A stretch of DNA of 64,000 nucleotides from an uncultured Prevotellaceae bacterium (GTDB lineage Bacteria > Bacteroidota > Bacteroidia > Bacteroidales > Bacteroidaceae). Below are positions 19,182 to 27,306 of this stretch, piece after piece (within the stretch, counting starts at the first letter, position 1; every line of letters starts with the position of its first letter). The DNA lies in NCBI GenBank assembly GCA_900314655.1, contig OMWC01000011.1, positions 95,455 to 159,454 on the forward strand, given 5' to 3'. The notes beneath the pieces were generated by a model. It was not told the DNA's origin and made no database searches. It saw only the letters and a program-made list of their open reading frames with translations. Position numbers and translations under genes: made by a program.

Positions 19182-19940
19182 CTATTTGCCCAGGAAATTC
19201 GAGTCGAGATATTGCTGGAAGGCTTCTTTATACATATCTCCGATGGGGAGATAGGTGTCGGCATCCATGATGATGCGGTTTTTGTTAACCTCCTGAATCT
19301 TGTGGAGGTTGACGATATAGGAACGGTGGATGCGCATGAAGTTCTCAGGTTGCCTCATCCCCGATGTTTGGTCGCCTACCCGTAGCCTTTCTTCCATCTT
19401 CTTCATGGAGAGCAGGGTGACGATGGGCTTGGCCTCTCCCTCGAGATAGATTTTCAGATATTCGCTCATGCCTTCCACGTAGCGGATGTCGGCAATGTTG
19501 ATCTTTACCATGCGATAGTCGGTCTTGACGAAGAGGGTGTCTGGCTTGGTGTTGGGTGTTAGGTATTGGGTGTTGGTGGATACATTTTCCATCCTTTCTT
19601 TGATACGATTGGCGGCACGGCGGAAATCGTCGAGTCCGAAGGGTTTCAGGAGATAATCTACGGCATTGACCCGGAATCCCTCCACGGCATATTCGCTATA
19701 GGCCGTGGTGAAGACGATGAGCGGCGGTGCCTGCAGCGACTTGATGAAATCCATGCCGTTGAGATCGGGCATATTAATGTCGCAGAAGATGGCATCAACG
19801 GCTTCTTCTGCCAGAAACTTCCGTGCTTCCAAGGCACTCTGGCATTGGGCAGCGAGTTCGAGGAAAGGAACCCGCTGGATATAGGTCACGAGTTGCCGCA
19901 GGGCAAGCGGCTCGTCGTCGATGGCAAGACAGCGTATCAT
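19182..19940 (-). CDS. LytTR-family response regulator
   Basis: A 252-residue cytoplasmic regulator. The receiver domain (1-120) has the acidic pair DDE at 8-10, phospho-acceptor D54 in CDINMPDLNG and lysine in YLLKPF. The C-terminal LytTR DNA-binding domain has FVKTDYRMVKINIADIRYVEG and FMRIHRSYIVNL. The linker between them (NTQYLTPNTK) is encoded by a heptamer repeat. The start overlaps the kinase stop by 4 bp (ATGA), so the two form a two-component pair. Confidence 0.9.
   Translation of the reverse strand: MIRCLAIDDEPLALRQLVTYIQRVPFLELAAQCQSALEARKFLAEEAVDAIFCDINMPDLNGMDFIKSLQAPPLIVFTTAYSEYAVEGFRVNAVDYLLKPFGLDDFRRAANRIKERMENVSTNTQYLTPNTKPDTLFVKTDYRMVKINIADIRYVEGMSEYLKIYLEGEAKPIVTLLSMKKMEERLRVGDQTSGMRQPENFMRIHRSYIVNLHKIQEVNKNRIIMDADTYLPIGDMYKEAFQQYLDSNFLGK
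19548..19577. repeat. heptamer repeat in the LytTR linker
   Basis: GGTGTTGGGTGTTAGGTATT-type repeat inside the response regulator gene. It encodes the interdomain linker without breaking the frame. Confidence 0.7.
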
Positions 19941-21160
19941 GCGAGCGGTATTACAAGTTCTACGTTATAGGTATCAGGTTCGTCCTGTATATTGAGTGTA
20001 TAGTTCTCTCCATAGATGAGGTTTAACCGTTGTTTTACATTTGTGAGTCCCACGCCGCCCCGCTCCTCGTTAGGCTTGTCGGCCTTGCTGTTGTGGCATT
20101 CGAAGTAGAGGCTGCTGCCTTTGACGGCGGCCTTGACGTGAATGAAAGAGTCGCGCTGGTAGCTGATGCCGTGCTTGAAGGCGTTTTCGATAAACGTGAT
20201 GAGCATCAGCGGCGGCAGTTCATAGTCGGGTGTCTCGGTGGGCAAATCAACCTTCACCTCCACTTTATCCGTATAGCGCATGCGCATCAACGTCACGTAA
20301 TGGCGGATGAATTCGAACTCACGCGAGAGGGGCACTCCTTTCTTATCGCCCTCATAGAGCACGAAACGCATCATCTTCGACAGTTCGAGGATGGTATCCT
20401 TGGCTTGCTCGGGATCAATATCTACCAGGGCGTGGATATTGTTGAGGGTATTCATGAAGAAGTGGGGATTGATCTGATACTTCAGGTACTCCAGTTGCTG
20501 CTCCAGGTTTTCCTTCTCCAAGACCATCAGCTGCTTGGCATCATGGCGCGACTTGAAATAGTATTTCACGCCGAGGTTCATGCCCAGCATCAATAGCAGG
20601 ATAATCAGCGCCACGATGTCGTGCTCGCCCATAAAGGCCGGAGGCTTAGGCCCCATCCTGTCTTCAGGTCCTCCGAATCGCTCGCCATGGGGAGGCATCG
20701 GTTTATTTCCTAATTCCCCGTGGAGTGGCATCGGGCCGTTATCCATCTCTCCTTCGTGGGGAGGTCTTCCGAAGTCATCCCCAAAAGGAGGATTTTGGGA
20801 GGCTTCCATTGAAGGGTGATTCATAGGGGCTGGCCGATTGCCTCCCTGTGGTCTGTGGGAGCATTGGAAGACGATGAACAGGCCGGTTATCACGGCTACT
20901 GAACAGAGATACAACGCCCGTTTGTGCTTATAGACCAGGAGGGGAGCCAGGAAGAAGTTGTGAATGAGGAAAATCAGGAGAAAGATGGCAAACTGCCGCC
21001 AAATCATGAACAGCTCGTCCCAGTTGAAAGCGTAGTCAGCATCGTTGACCGTACGGATATAGAGACTGAGCACCGGCACTGCGAAGAGCATGCCCCACAG
21101 TGCCAGGTATGTCAGGTTCTCATATCTTCGTTGTTCTTGCATCCATTTCATATAACGCAA
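19937..21160 (-). CDS. LytS-type sensor histidine kinase with Pro/Met/His-rich loop
   Basis: A 407-residue membrane kinase of the His_kinase (PF06580) group. Four membrane segments occupy about 16-35, 52-72, 80-100 and 180-200. The phospho-acceptor histidine is in YQINPHFFMNTLNNIHAL, and the ATPase domain has FIENAFKHGI and GVGLTNVKQRL. Between the third and fourth membrane segments is an unusual loop of about 75 residues rich in Pro, Gly, Met and His (RPPHEGEMDNGPMPLHGE and similar). That composition could bind metal or a surface ligand (inference). It pairs with the LytTR regulator and lies 23 bp after a carbohydrate-binding lipoprotein gene. Confidence 0.9.
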   Translation of the reverse strand: MRYMKWMQEQRRYENLTYLALWGMLFAVPVLSLYIRTVNDADYAFNWDELFMIWRQFAIFLLIFLIHNFFLAPLLVYKHKRALYLCSVAVITGLFIVFQCSHRPQGGNRPAPMNHPSMEASQNPPFGDDFGRPPHEGEMDNGPMPLHGELGNKPMPPHGERFGGPEDRMGPKPPAFMGEHDIVALIILLLMLGMNLGVKYYFKSRHDAKQLMVLEKENLEQQLEYLKYQINPHFFMNTLNNIHALVDIDPEQAKDTILELSKMMRFVLYEGDKKGVPLSREFEFIRHYVTLMRMRYTDKVEVKVDLPTETPDYELPPLMLITFIENAFKHGISYQRDSFIHVKAAVKGSSLYFECHNSKADKPNEERGGVGLTNVKQRLNLIYGENYTLNIQDEPDTYNVELVIPLA

Positions 21161-21183
21161 GGATTACTTGTTTATTGTAATCA

Positions 21184-23034
21184 TTACCAACGTCCACCGG
21201 GCATTCCGCCACCCATCATTCCGCCGCCCATACCGCTGCTAATCGTGTTGGAGGCCGTCACGCTAACCGAACTGCTGCCCGTTGTCAGCGTATAGCTGCT
21301 GCCGCTCGTCAGGTCGGGCGTACTGATGATGATGGTATTGTTGCCGCTGTAGGAGATGGGAGGCATCGTGAAGGTGTAGAGCGTCTTGCTGCTACCCGTC
21401 ACTGAAATGCTGCTGTTGGCAGAGAGCGAGCCTGAAGCGGTGATGATTCCCTGAGAGGTGCTGCCCAGATTGCCATCCACTCGTCCGCCGATGGCAAAGA
21501 TATAACCGCCGGAGATATAGAGTTTCTTCTGCTCGTTGATGTCGATACCAGCCTCAGCGCCATTGGCTCCGCAGGCAATGATGGTGCCACCCTTCAGATA
21601 CATGTTGCCATTGGCATCGATGGCATCATTGTTGGTGCCCACGGCCACGGTCGTTCCGCCGCTGATAGTCATGTCGCCAGTAGAGTTGATGGCATCGTCG
21701 TGCGCATAGATCAGTACGGTTCCTCCGGTAATGTCGAGTGTTCCCTTGCTCTCCACGCCCTCGGCATTGTTGCCGCTGGTGCGGATCATGATGTCGCCGC
21801 CTGTAATCTTCAGCACGCCATAGGTCACCGTGGGCGATACCATGTCATCCTTATAGCCAATCTTCATGCCTTTCGGCGAAGAGGTGTAAACGCTGGGCAG
21901 GTTGTCGGTATTGCCCGTGTAGTTGTGGCTTTCGGTCGTTCCGTTGCTGTAATAGAGTCCGCCCTCGGTGATGATGCGGATTTTTCCGCCCGTGATATAT
22001 GCTTCGAGATCGGCTTTCACGCCCTTGCCGCCGCTGCCCGTGGCCTTGGCATAGAGTTCGCCGCCGTTCATATAGAACACGGCATCACAGCCGATGCCTG
22101 CTGCGGCCTTGGTGTCGCCACCGTAGGTGAGTGTCTCATCGACCTCCCATGTGCCGTTGCCGGTGGCGATGACGGTGGTTCGTCCGCCATTGATGGTCAC
22201 GTCGGCATCACCGTTGATGGCCTTTCCGCCAGCGGCAGACACCTCCACATTGATGATACCGCCATTGATAAACATATCGTCGCCGGCCTTGATACCGTTG
22301 TTTGCCGTGGAGTTGACATAGAGATTCACGCCTTTGTCGATGACGATGTTGCTCTTGCCGTGGATGCCGTTCTTATAGGTGCCATACACTTCCAGCGAGC
22401 CGTCACCGCTGATGAGCAGTTTCCCCTTGCTGAAGATGGTGCCCTTATGGTCTTCGGTCGTGCCGTCTTTCACCTTGTTGGTGCCATTGACTACCAGATA
22501 GGCATTGCCTTTGCTCTCCAGGTCGATGGCTGTCGTAGAGGTGCTGGTGATGTCGGCATTGTTGAGAGTGAGGCAGAAGTTGGTGTTTCCGTTGATAATG
22601 AGCGAACCGTTGGCCGTTGTTCCGGTCACCACATAGTTGACGCCTTCCGTGCTGCCGTGGTTGGCCGTCACGTTATTCCCTTCAACCGTAATGGTCACAC
22701 CGTCAACAGCGGGGTCTTTCGGATTCGTCATATCGATATTGACCGTCTTGGAGAAAGTGTTGGCACTGGGAGCGTCACTGGCCTCGGGATACTGTGCTGC
22801 GACGGTGGATTCCGGTTCTGCCGTGGTCTTGTCGATGGCTACCGTGAAAGAATTCATCCCGGCATAGGCAGAGGAGGAAGAACTTGAGCTTGAAGAACTT
22901 ACGCTGCTGCTGCCGTCGATGACGGTATAGCTGTAATCGTCTGCGCTCAGCGGATCATCCGAAGAGCAGGCTGTTGCCAAAGTCATCATCGTCATGGCTG
23001 CCATGAGCATGATGGTCATCCTTGTTTTTTTCAT
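21184..23034 (-). CDS. carbohydrate-binding lipoprotein (Cthe_2159-like)
   Basis: A 616-residue predicted lipoprotein: the signal ends at the lipobox LATAC. A polyserine run follows (residues about 44-55). The rest is a parallel beta-helix of repeated GxLTISGG / NGGxxxV units (LYISGGYIFAIGGRVDGN, LDITGGTVLIYAHDDAIN), the pattern of the Cthe_2159 family, which binds acidic polysaccharides. The C-terminus is Met/Gly-rich (GMGGGMMGGGMPGGRW). It precedes the LytS/LytTR genes on the same strand and may be its surface partner. Function beyond sugar binding is not visible. Confidence 0.7.
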   Translation of the reverse strand: MKKTRMTIMLMAAMTMMTLATACSSDDPLSADDYSYTVIDGSSSVSSSSSSSSSSAYAGMNSFTVAIDKTTAEPESTVAAQYPEASDAPSANTFSKTVNIDMTNPKDPAVDGVTITVEGNNVTANHGSTEGVNYVVTGTTANGSLIINGNTNFCLTLNNADITSTSTTAIDLESKGNAYLVVNGTNKVKDGTTEDHKGTIFSKGKLLISGDGSLEVYGTYKNGIHGKSNIVIDKGVNLYVNSTANNGIKAGDDMFINGGIINVEVSAAGGKAINGDADVTINGGRTTVIATGNGTWEVDETLTYGGDTKAAAGIGCDAVFYMNGGELYAKATGSGGKGVKADLEAYITGGKIRIITEGGLYYSNGTTESHNYTGNTDNLPSVYTSSPKGMKIGYKDDMVSPTVTYGVLKITGGDIMIRTSGNNAEGVESKGTLDITGGTVLIYAHDDAINSTGDMTISGGTTVAVGTNNDAIDANGNMYLKGGTIIACGANGAEAGIDINEQKKLYISGGYIFAIGGRVDGNLGSTSQGIITASGSLSANSSISVTGSSKTLYTFTMPPISYSGNNTIIISTPDLTSGSSYTLTTGSSSVSVTASNTISSGMGGGMMGGGMPGGRW

Positions 23035-23075
23035 ATCCGTTACGTTTAAAATGTTTATACCTTGATTAGATGATG

Positions 23076-23083
23076 CAAAAGTA
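23076..23083 (-). promoter_or_regulatory. possible -7 element for the lipoprotein gene
   Basis: CAAAAGTA reads TACTTTTG on the minus strand, 42 bp before the start at 23034. No matching -33 TTTG was found at the right distance. Confidence 0.4.
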
Positions 23084-23088
23084 TGACG

Positions 23089-23131
23089 AAAAAGCCAGTC
23101 CGTGAAAAATATTCAGCGAACTGGCTTTTTT
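23089..23131. terminator. rho-independent terminator
   Basis: AAAAAGCCAGT (23089-23099) and ACTGGCTTTTT (23120-23130) pair around a 20-base loop with T runs on both strands. It probably ends the dprA-dus transcript before the lipoprotein promoter. Confidence 0.75.
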
Positions 23132-23177
23132 ATTCAGTGAAAACAGAATACTGCTATCCGTCAGCACCCATCACCTA

Positions 23178-24215
23178 TCATGCTACACCCGATTCTTTCA
23201 GCAACAGGCGGCACTGTTCCAAGAGGTCGTTAAGCTCGCTGATGGTCTCGGCACGCAACATTTGGATGCGCATCTGGCGGAAATTGGGAATACCCTTGAA
23301 GATAGGCGAGGCTGCCAAGTGGCGGCGGGTATGGAGTATGGCACGCAGTTCGTTGCGCGGATCATCTTCCCCGCGTTCCTTTTTAATATGTGCAAGGTTT
23401 ATCTGGAGCTGTTCTTTCAAGATATCAATTTTATCATCAAGCGTCAATACTCCCCTCCCTACGGGGGAGGGGCTGGGGGAGAGGCTTTCCCTAATCTCCT
23501 TGAATATCCATGGACGACCGAAGGTGGCGCGACCAATCATCACGGCATCCACACAGTAGCGCTCAAAAGCCAGGCGGGCTTCTTCGGGCGTGGTGATATC
23601 ACCGTTGCCGATAATGGGAATATGGATGTGTGGGTTACGCTTCACTTCTCCTATCAATGTCCAGTCGGCCTGTCCGGTGTACATCTGGCTGCGGGTACGT
23701 CCGTGGATAGTGAGCGCCTGAATGCCACAGTCCTGCAGTTGTTCGGCCAACGTGGTGATGATGAGTTGCTCCTGATTCCAGCCTAAGCGGGTTTTCACCG
23801 TGACGGGTGTGTTGACGGCCTTGACCACTTCGCGCGTAATCTCCAGCAACAGTTCTGGCTTCTGCAACATGCCGGCTCCGGCTCCTTTACCAGCCACTTT
23901 CTTTACGGGACATCCGAAGTTCAAATCAATTACATCGGGATGAGCCTCGGATTCCACGATACGAGCGGCTTCTACCATCTGCGGCACATCACGCCCGTAA
24001 ATCTGGATGCCCACGGGCCGTTCTTCATCAGCAATGGTGAGCTTATTGACCGTGGACTTCACGGAGCGCACCAAAGCCTCAGCCGATACAAATTCGGTAT
24101 AGACCATGGAAGCCCCGAAGCGTTTGCAGAGCTTACGGAAGCCGATATCCGTCACATCCTCCATCGGAGCGAGGAAAAGCGGCTGCGGTTCAAATTCTAT
24201 GTTTCCTATTTTCAT
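23178..24215 (-). CDS. dusB: tRNA-dihydrouridine synthase
   Basis: A 345-residue flavoenzyme that reduces uridines in the tRNA D-loop, with FMN and NADPH. It starts with FLAPMEDVTDIGFRKLC (FMN-binding), has DLNFGCPVKKVAGKGAGAGML with the catalytic cysteine, and TIHGRTRSQMY plus IPIIGNGDI. Residues of about 244-255 (SLSPSPSPVGRG) are an in-frame insertion encoded by a palindromic repeat, located before the C-terminal helical domain. The start overlaps the dprA stop by 4 bp. The DusB subclass is the likely one, but is not proven here. Confidence 0.9.
   Translation of the reverse strand: MKIGNIEFEPQPLFLAPMEDVTDIGFRKLCKRFGASMVYTEFVSAEALVRSVKSTVNKLTIADEERPVGIQIYGRDVPQMVEAARIVESEAHPDVIDLNFGCPVKKVAGKGAGAGMLQKPELLLEITREVVKAVNTPVTVKTRLGWNQEQLIITTLAEQLQDCGIQALTIHGRTRSQMYTGQADWTLIGEVKRNPHIHIPIIGNGDITTPEEARLAFERYCVDAVMIGRATFGRPWIFKEIRESLSPSPSPVGRGVLTLDDKIDILKEQLQINLAHIKKERGEDDPRNELRAILHTRRHLAASPIFKGIPNFRQMRIQMLRAETISELNDLLEQCRLLLKESGVA
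23450..23484. repeat. CCCTCCC palindrome inside dus
   Basis: CTCCCCTCCCTACGGGGGAG and GGGCTGGGGGAGAGG: a full copy of the dispersed palindrome, in frame, encoding LSPSPSPVGRG. Confidence 0.85.
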
Positions 24216-25339
24216 TTTAATAAATGATAAATGCCACCGGCGAAGGTTTTCACCACGCCTTTCATCTCCAGCTCGAAGAGCGTGGCAGTAAGTTTTGAGA
24301 TAGGCAGATCGGTACGCACAGTGAGCAGATTGATCTGCTGGTCGTTCTGTTTTTGAAGGGCAGCCACGATGCGGGCCTCCGTCTCGTTGAGTTGGGGGAA
24401 GAGTTGGCGCTCAATGCCTTGTTGCTGGGCGGCCGTCAGGGTGGCATCGTCTTGCCAGCCCATCGCCATGACGAAATCTTCGGCTGATGTGATAAGGCCA
24501 GCCTGATTGTCGCGAATGAGATGGTTGCAGCCTTCGCTATAGGGAGCACCCACGGGTCCGGGGAAGGCAAAGGTGTCACGGTTATAGTCGCGGGAGAGCC
24601 GGGCTGTGATAAGGCTTCCACCTTTAGCTGCACTTTCCACCACGACACAAGCATCCGACATGCCCGCCACAATACGGTTTCGGCGCACGAAGTTGATCTT
24701 GTCGGCATTGGTTTGGGTGAAATGTTCCGTCAGGAGTCCGCCCTGGCAGATCATTTGGTTGGCTGTTTCGCGATGACGCGGAGGATAAAGGTCATCGAGT
24801 CCGTGGGCCAGTACGCCCACCGTCTCATAACCCTGCTGAAGAGCATTGCGGTGGGCACAGATGTCAACGCCGTAAGCCAGTCCGCTGACGATAAGAACCT
24901 GCGGACTCCATTGCTTCAGTCCTTCGATGAAACGGCGCACGAGATCCTGTCCATAGACCGTGCAATGACGGGTACCCACGATGTTGACAATGCGCTGCTG
25001 GTTGAGATCGGCAGTTCCTTTATAGAAAAGCAGTAGCGGAGCATCATCACATTCGCGCAGTCTGCGGGGATAGAGCGGATCGTTGAGGGTCAGTATCTGT
25101 ATGCCGTACTGCTGGCAATACCGCAGTTCGGCTTCAGCGCGTGGCATCACCGTCTCAATGTCGCGCAGCCCTTCCAGCATTTTCGGTGAGACATCGGGAA
25201 CGATATCGCGGATATGGCTGCGGTTCTCCACGATGGCCGCAGCAGATCCAGCCGCTTCATAAAGCTGGCGGATACCGGCCAGATGGAAGTAGTTGATGCG
25301 TGTGAGCGCCAGTGTTGCGAGTATTTCCTTTTCGTTCAT
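24212..25339 (-). CDS. dprA: DNA-processing protein DprA
   Basis: A 375-residue protein that protects incoming single-stranded DNA and loads RecA during transformation. It has an N-terminal helical region, then the Rossmann-like domain with VGTRHCTVYG, VSGLAYGVDICAHRNAL, NRIVAGMSD and AKGGSLITARLS, and a C-terminal winged-helix domain (ISKLTATLFELEMKGVV). Start MNEKEIL at 25339 was chosen over 25378, because the longer frame is repeat-encoded and overlaps the upstream stop. It lies between a thioesterase and dus, overlapping dus by 4 bp. Confidence 0.93.
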   Translation of the reverse strand: MNEKEILATLALTRINYFHLAGIRQLYEAAGSAAAIVENRSHIRDIVPDVSPKMLEGLRDIETVMPRAEAELRYCQQYGIQILTLNDPLYPRRLRECDDAPLLLFYKGTADLNQQRIVNIVGTRHCTVYGQDLVRRFIEGLKQWSPQVLIVSGLAYGVDICAHRNALQQGYETVGVLAHGLDDLYPPRHRETANQMICQGGLLTEHFTQTNADKINFVRRNRIVAGMSDACVVVESAAKGGSLITARLSRDYNRDTFAFPGPVGAPYSEGCNHLIRDNQAGLITSAEDFVMAMGWQDDATLTAAQQQGIERQLFPQLNETEARIVAALQKQNDQQINLLTVRTDLPISKLTATLFELEMKGVVKTFAGGIYHLLK

Positions 25340-25343
25340 GATT

Positions 25344-25363
25344 CTGGGTGTTAGGTGACGGGT
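25344..25363. repeat. GGGTGTTAGGTGACGGGT heptamer repeat
   Basis: Short GGGTGNT repeat in the 29-bp gap between thioesterase stop and dprA start. Confidence 0.5.
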
Positions 25364-25368
25364 CTTTT

Positions 25369-25767
25369 CTATAGCCATTCCTTGAAAGCCCGGTCATAAT
25401 CCTCGCTGTCGGCAAGTTTCCCATTGACGAGGCAAACCAGTTCCACTTTGGCGCGGGCGCAGAGTTTCATGTCACTGACCCGCAGGATGTCCTGGAAGAA
25501 CGTATAGCGCAGCGTACCTTTCGTAATATGGAGCCTTGAGATGAATTCATCATCACAGCGCAGAGGCGACTTGTACTGGATATCAATACGATGCACCACA
25601 GCATCTGTGCCCTTGGCGTGCATCTCGGCGAAACTCAGTCCGCAAGCCTTCAGGAAAAGATGGCGCGTATGTTCCATATAGTGGAGGTAGTTGGCATTGT
25701 TCACGATGCCTTCAATGTCGCATTCATAGTCGCGCACCTCCATACGGGTTTCAAAAATCTTACTCAT
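25369..25767 (-). CDS. acyl-CoA thioesterase, YbgC/FadM hot-dog family
   Basis: A 132-residue single hot-dog domain, the normal size. The family signature YECDIEGIVNNANYLHYMEHTR is present in the first third, with the catalytic aspartate in DIEG. It should hydrolyse acyl-CoA or acyl-ACP thioesters in the cytoplasm. It starts the transcript that continues to dprA and dus. A possible -7 box TAGTTTTG (25797-25804) lies 29 bp upstream. Confidence 0.85.
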   Translation of the reverse strand: MSKIFETRMEVRDYECDIEGIVNNANYLHYMEHTRHLFLKACGLSFAEMHAKGTDAVVHRIDIQYKSPLRCDDEFISRLHITKGTLRYTFFQDILRVSDMKLCARAKVELVCLVNGKLADSEDYDRAFKEWL

Positions 25768-25796
25768 GTCATGGATGTTGTTTACCGATTAGAGCG

Positions 25797-25804
25797 CAAA
25801 ACTA
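25797..25804 (-). promoter_or_regulatory. possible -7 element for the thioesterase-dprA-dus unit
   Basis: CAAAACTA reads TAGTTTTG on the minus strand. No clear -33 box at the expected spacing. Confidence 0.4.
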
Positions 25805-25842
25805 CAAAAAAACTATGGAATGGCGAAGTCTTTTTGTCTTTT

Positions 25843-27138
25843 TTATTTCCTCTTCAGATATTCATAGCCGAAACGGCAGCGCAGACAGTCCTTGCGGTCA
25901 CAGTATTCCTTACGGAGCTGGATGAGGGCCTGGCTGTCACCGGCACTCTCGATGGGCAGGCCGCATTGCTGCCACATCCGCGTGATATGGTTGTTCTCGG
26001 CCTTCAGTTGTTCCAGCAGGTCAAAAGCCCTGTCGCAGAGCTCTTCCTTGGAATGATGGCGCCCATAGGCAAAGAGCATCGGTATGGCCGTATTGATCAT
26101 CAGCAGGTTCAACGAAGCCTTCGAAAGATTCTTCCGTGTCTTGCAGGAAGTGGAGCCGAAGGTATAGTGTGTTTCCCAATAGGGCGTAACGTTGGTCTTC
26201 AGCACCTCTTCCAGTTCTTCGATACGCTTACATTCCAGCAACTGGCTGAGTCCCGCCCGTCGGCTGTAGTAGAGTTGGGCCAGTTGAGAGAGCCGGATAT
26301 GTGGAAAGTTCTGCGGGCGCAATCGGAGGAAGCGCCAGATGGTGGGGTCCATCGGCTGCAAATGGAATTTATGCTGCAAGTAGAGGTATTCATTTCGCAA
26401 GCGCGAGAAAAAGCCTTCGTTGAGCGCATCTCGCTGATATTGCTCCGGAATCTGACTGACTTCCAGCAGTCCGGCCTGCCCCATGAAGATGGCTTCTATC
26501 TGGAAGAGGTCATCGCGGTGGTGAGCCACACTGCCGAGCGGCACGTGGTAAGCCCATTGTTCGAAAGCCTCACTGTTCACGCCGAAACCATAGTTGCGCG
26601 CCAGCGTGACGAAATAACCCGCCTCCCAGGAACCTTCGCAACGCTCCACCCGCTGGCAGATGGCTTCCGTCTTCTGCTCCAGCCGTTCGGTCTGCAGCGC
26701 GCTCATCCATGAATGTACCGTCAGCCGGGTCAGGTCGGGAATAATCCGATAGCACGGAGGATACTGATCTTCGTTCAGCAGTTCTTCATAATGATCCTTC
26801 ACCTGCGGCGGCACGTCCAGCTGCAGCTGCGGCAGATAGTTGCCCGCAGCAGTCTTCACGTCGCGGTCGATGACCGATGCCACATGGAGCACCACGTTAT
26901 CATAGGCCGGATCATGGTCGTGCCCGTGCAGATACCAGTCGCCCGAACGCTCATGGATCTCCACATTGCCCACCCAGAGCGTGCCGTTGATTTTCACCTT
27001 GGCATTGAAGAAGTCGGGCCCTGCATGTCGGTTATGCAGCCCCGGGTCTATCACTTCTACCGCTTGTCCGTCGGTAGTCTGTAGTTCCTTGAGTGGAAAT
27101 AGCTTGTGTTTCCAACAGTAATGTAGCAAGACTTCCAT
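25843..27138 (-). CDS. DUF2851 family protein
   Basis: A 431-residue protein of a Bacteroidetes-conserved family of unknown function. The N-terminal part has LLHYCWKHKLF, IDPGLHNRHAGPDFFNAKV and GNVEIHERSGDWYLHGHDHD, with an acidic/histidine core that recalls nuclease-like folds. The C-terminus has a CDRKDCLRCRFGYEYL cysteine motif. The start at 27138 (MEVLLHY) fits the conserved N-terminus; the longer frame to 27264 crosses a likely promoter. It stands alone and is divergent from the hybrid regulator gene. Confidence 0.85.
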   Translation of the reverse strand: MEVLLHYCWKHKLFPLKELQTTDGQAVEVIDPGLHNRHAGPDFFNAKVKINGTLWVGNVEIHERSGDWYLHGHDHDPAYDNVVLHVASVIDRDVKTAAGNYLPQLQLDVPPQVKDHYEELLNEDQYPPCYRIIPDLTRLTVHSWMSALQTERLEQKTEAICQRVERCEGSWEAGYFVTLARNYGFGVNSEAFEQWAYHVPLGSVAHHRDDLFQIEAIFMGQAGLLEVSQIPEQYQRDALNEGFFSRLRNEYLYLQHKFHLQPMDPTIWRFLRLRPQNFPHIRLSQLAQLYYSRRAGLSQLLECKRIEELEEVLKTNVTPYWETHYTFGSTSCKTRKNLSKASLNLLMINTAIPMLFAYGRHHSKEELCDRAFDLLEQLKAENNHITRMWQQCGLPIESAGDSQALIQLRKEYCDRKDCLRCRFGYEYLKRK

Positions 27139-27158
27139 GATATAATGCTTAGATGCCA

Positions 27159-27166
27159 CAAAAGTA
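27159..27166 (-). promoter_or_regulatory. possible -7 element for the DUF2851 gene
   Basis: CAAAAGTA reads TACTTTTG on the minus strand, 21 bp before the chosen start at 27138. It supports that start over 27264. Confidence 0.4.
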
Positions 27167-27226
27167 CAAAAAAATAACCCAATAGCAGACTTCAAGGCAA
27201 AATATTGAAGAAAAAATGTAAGAATA

Positions 27227-27258
27227 CTTGATAATAAGGAAAAACTTTTATATTTTTG
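27227..27258 (+). promoter_or_regulatory. promoter for the hybrid two-component regulator
   Basis: TATTTTTG at 27251-27258 is a full -7 match, with a weak -33 (CTTG, 27227-27230) 20 bp upstream. Confidence 0.5.
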
Positions 27259-27306
27259 CCGCAAGAAAACTATTAACTCTAAAATGATAAAAAAAAGAAC
27301 GATGCC

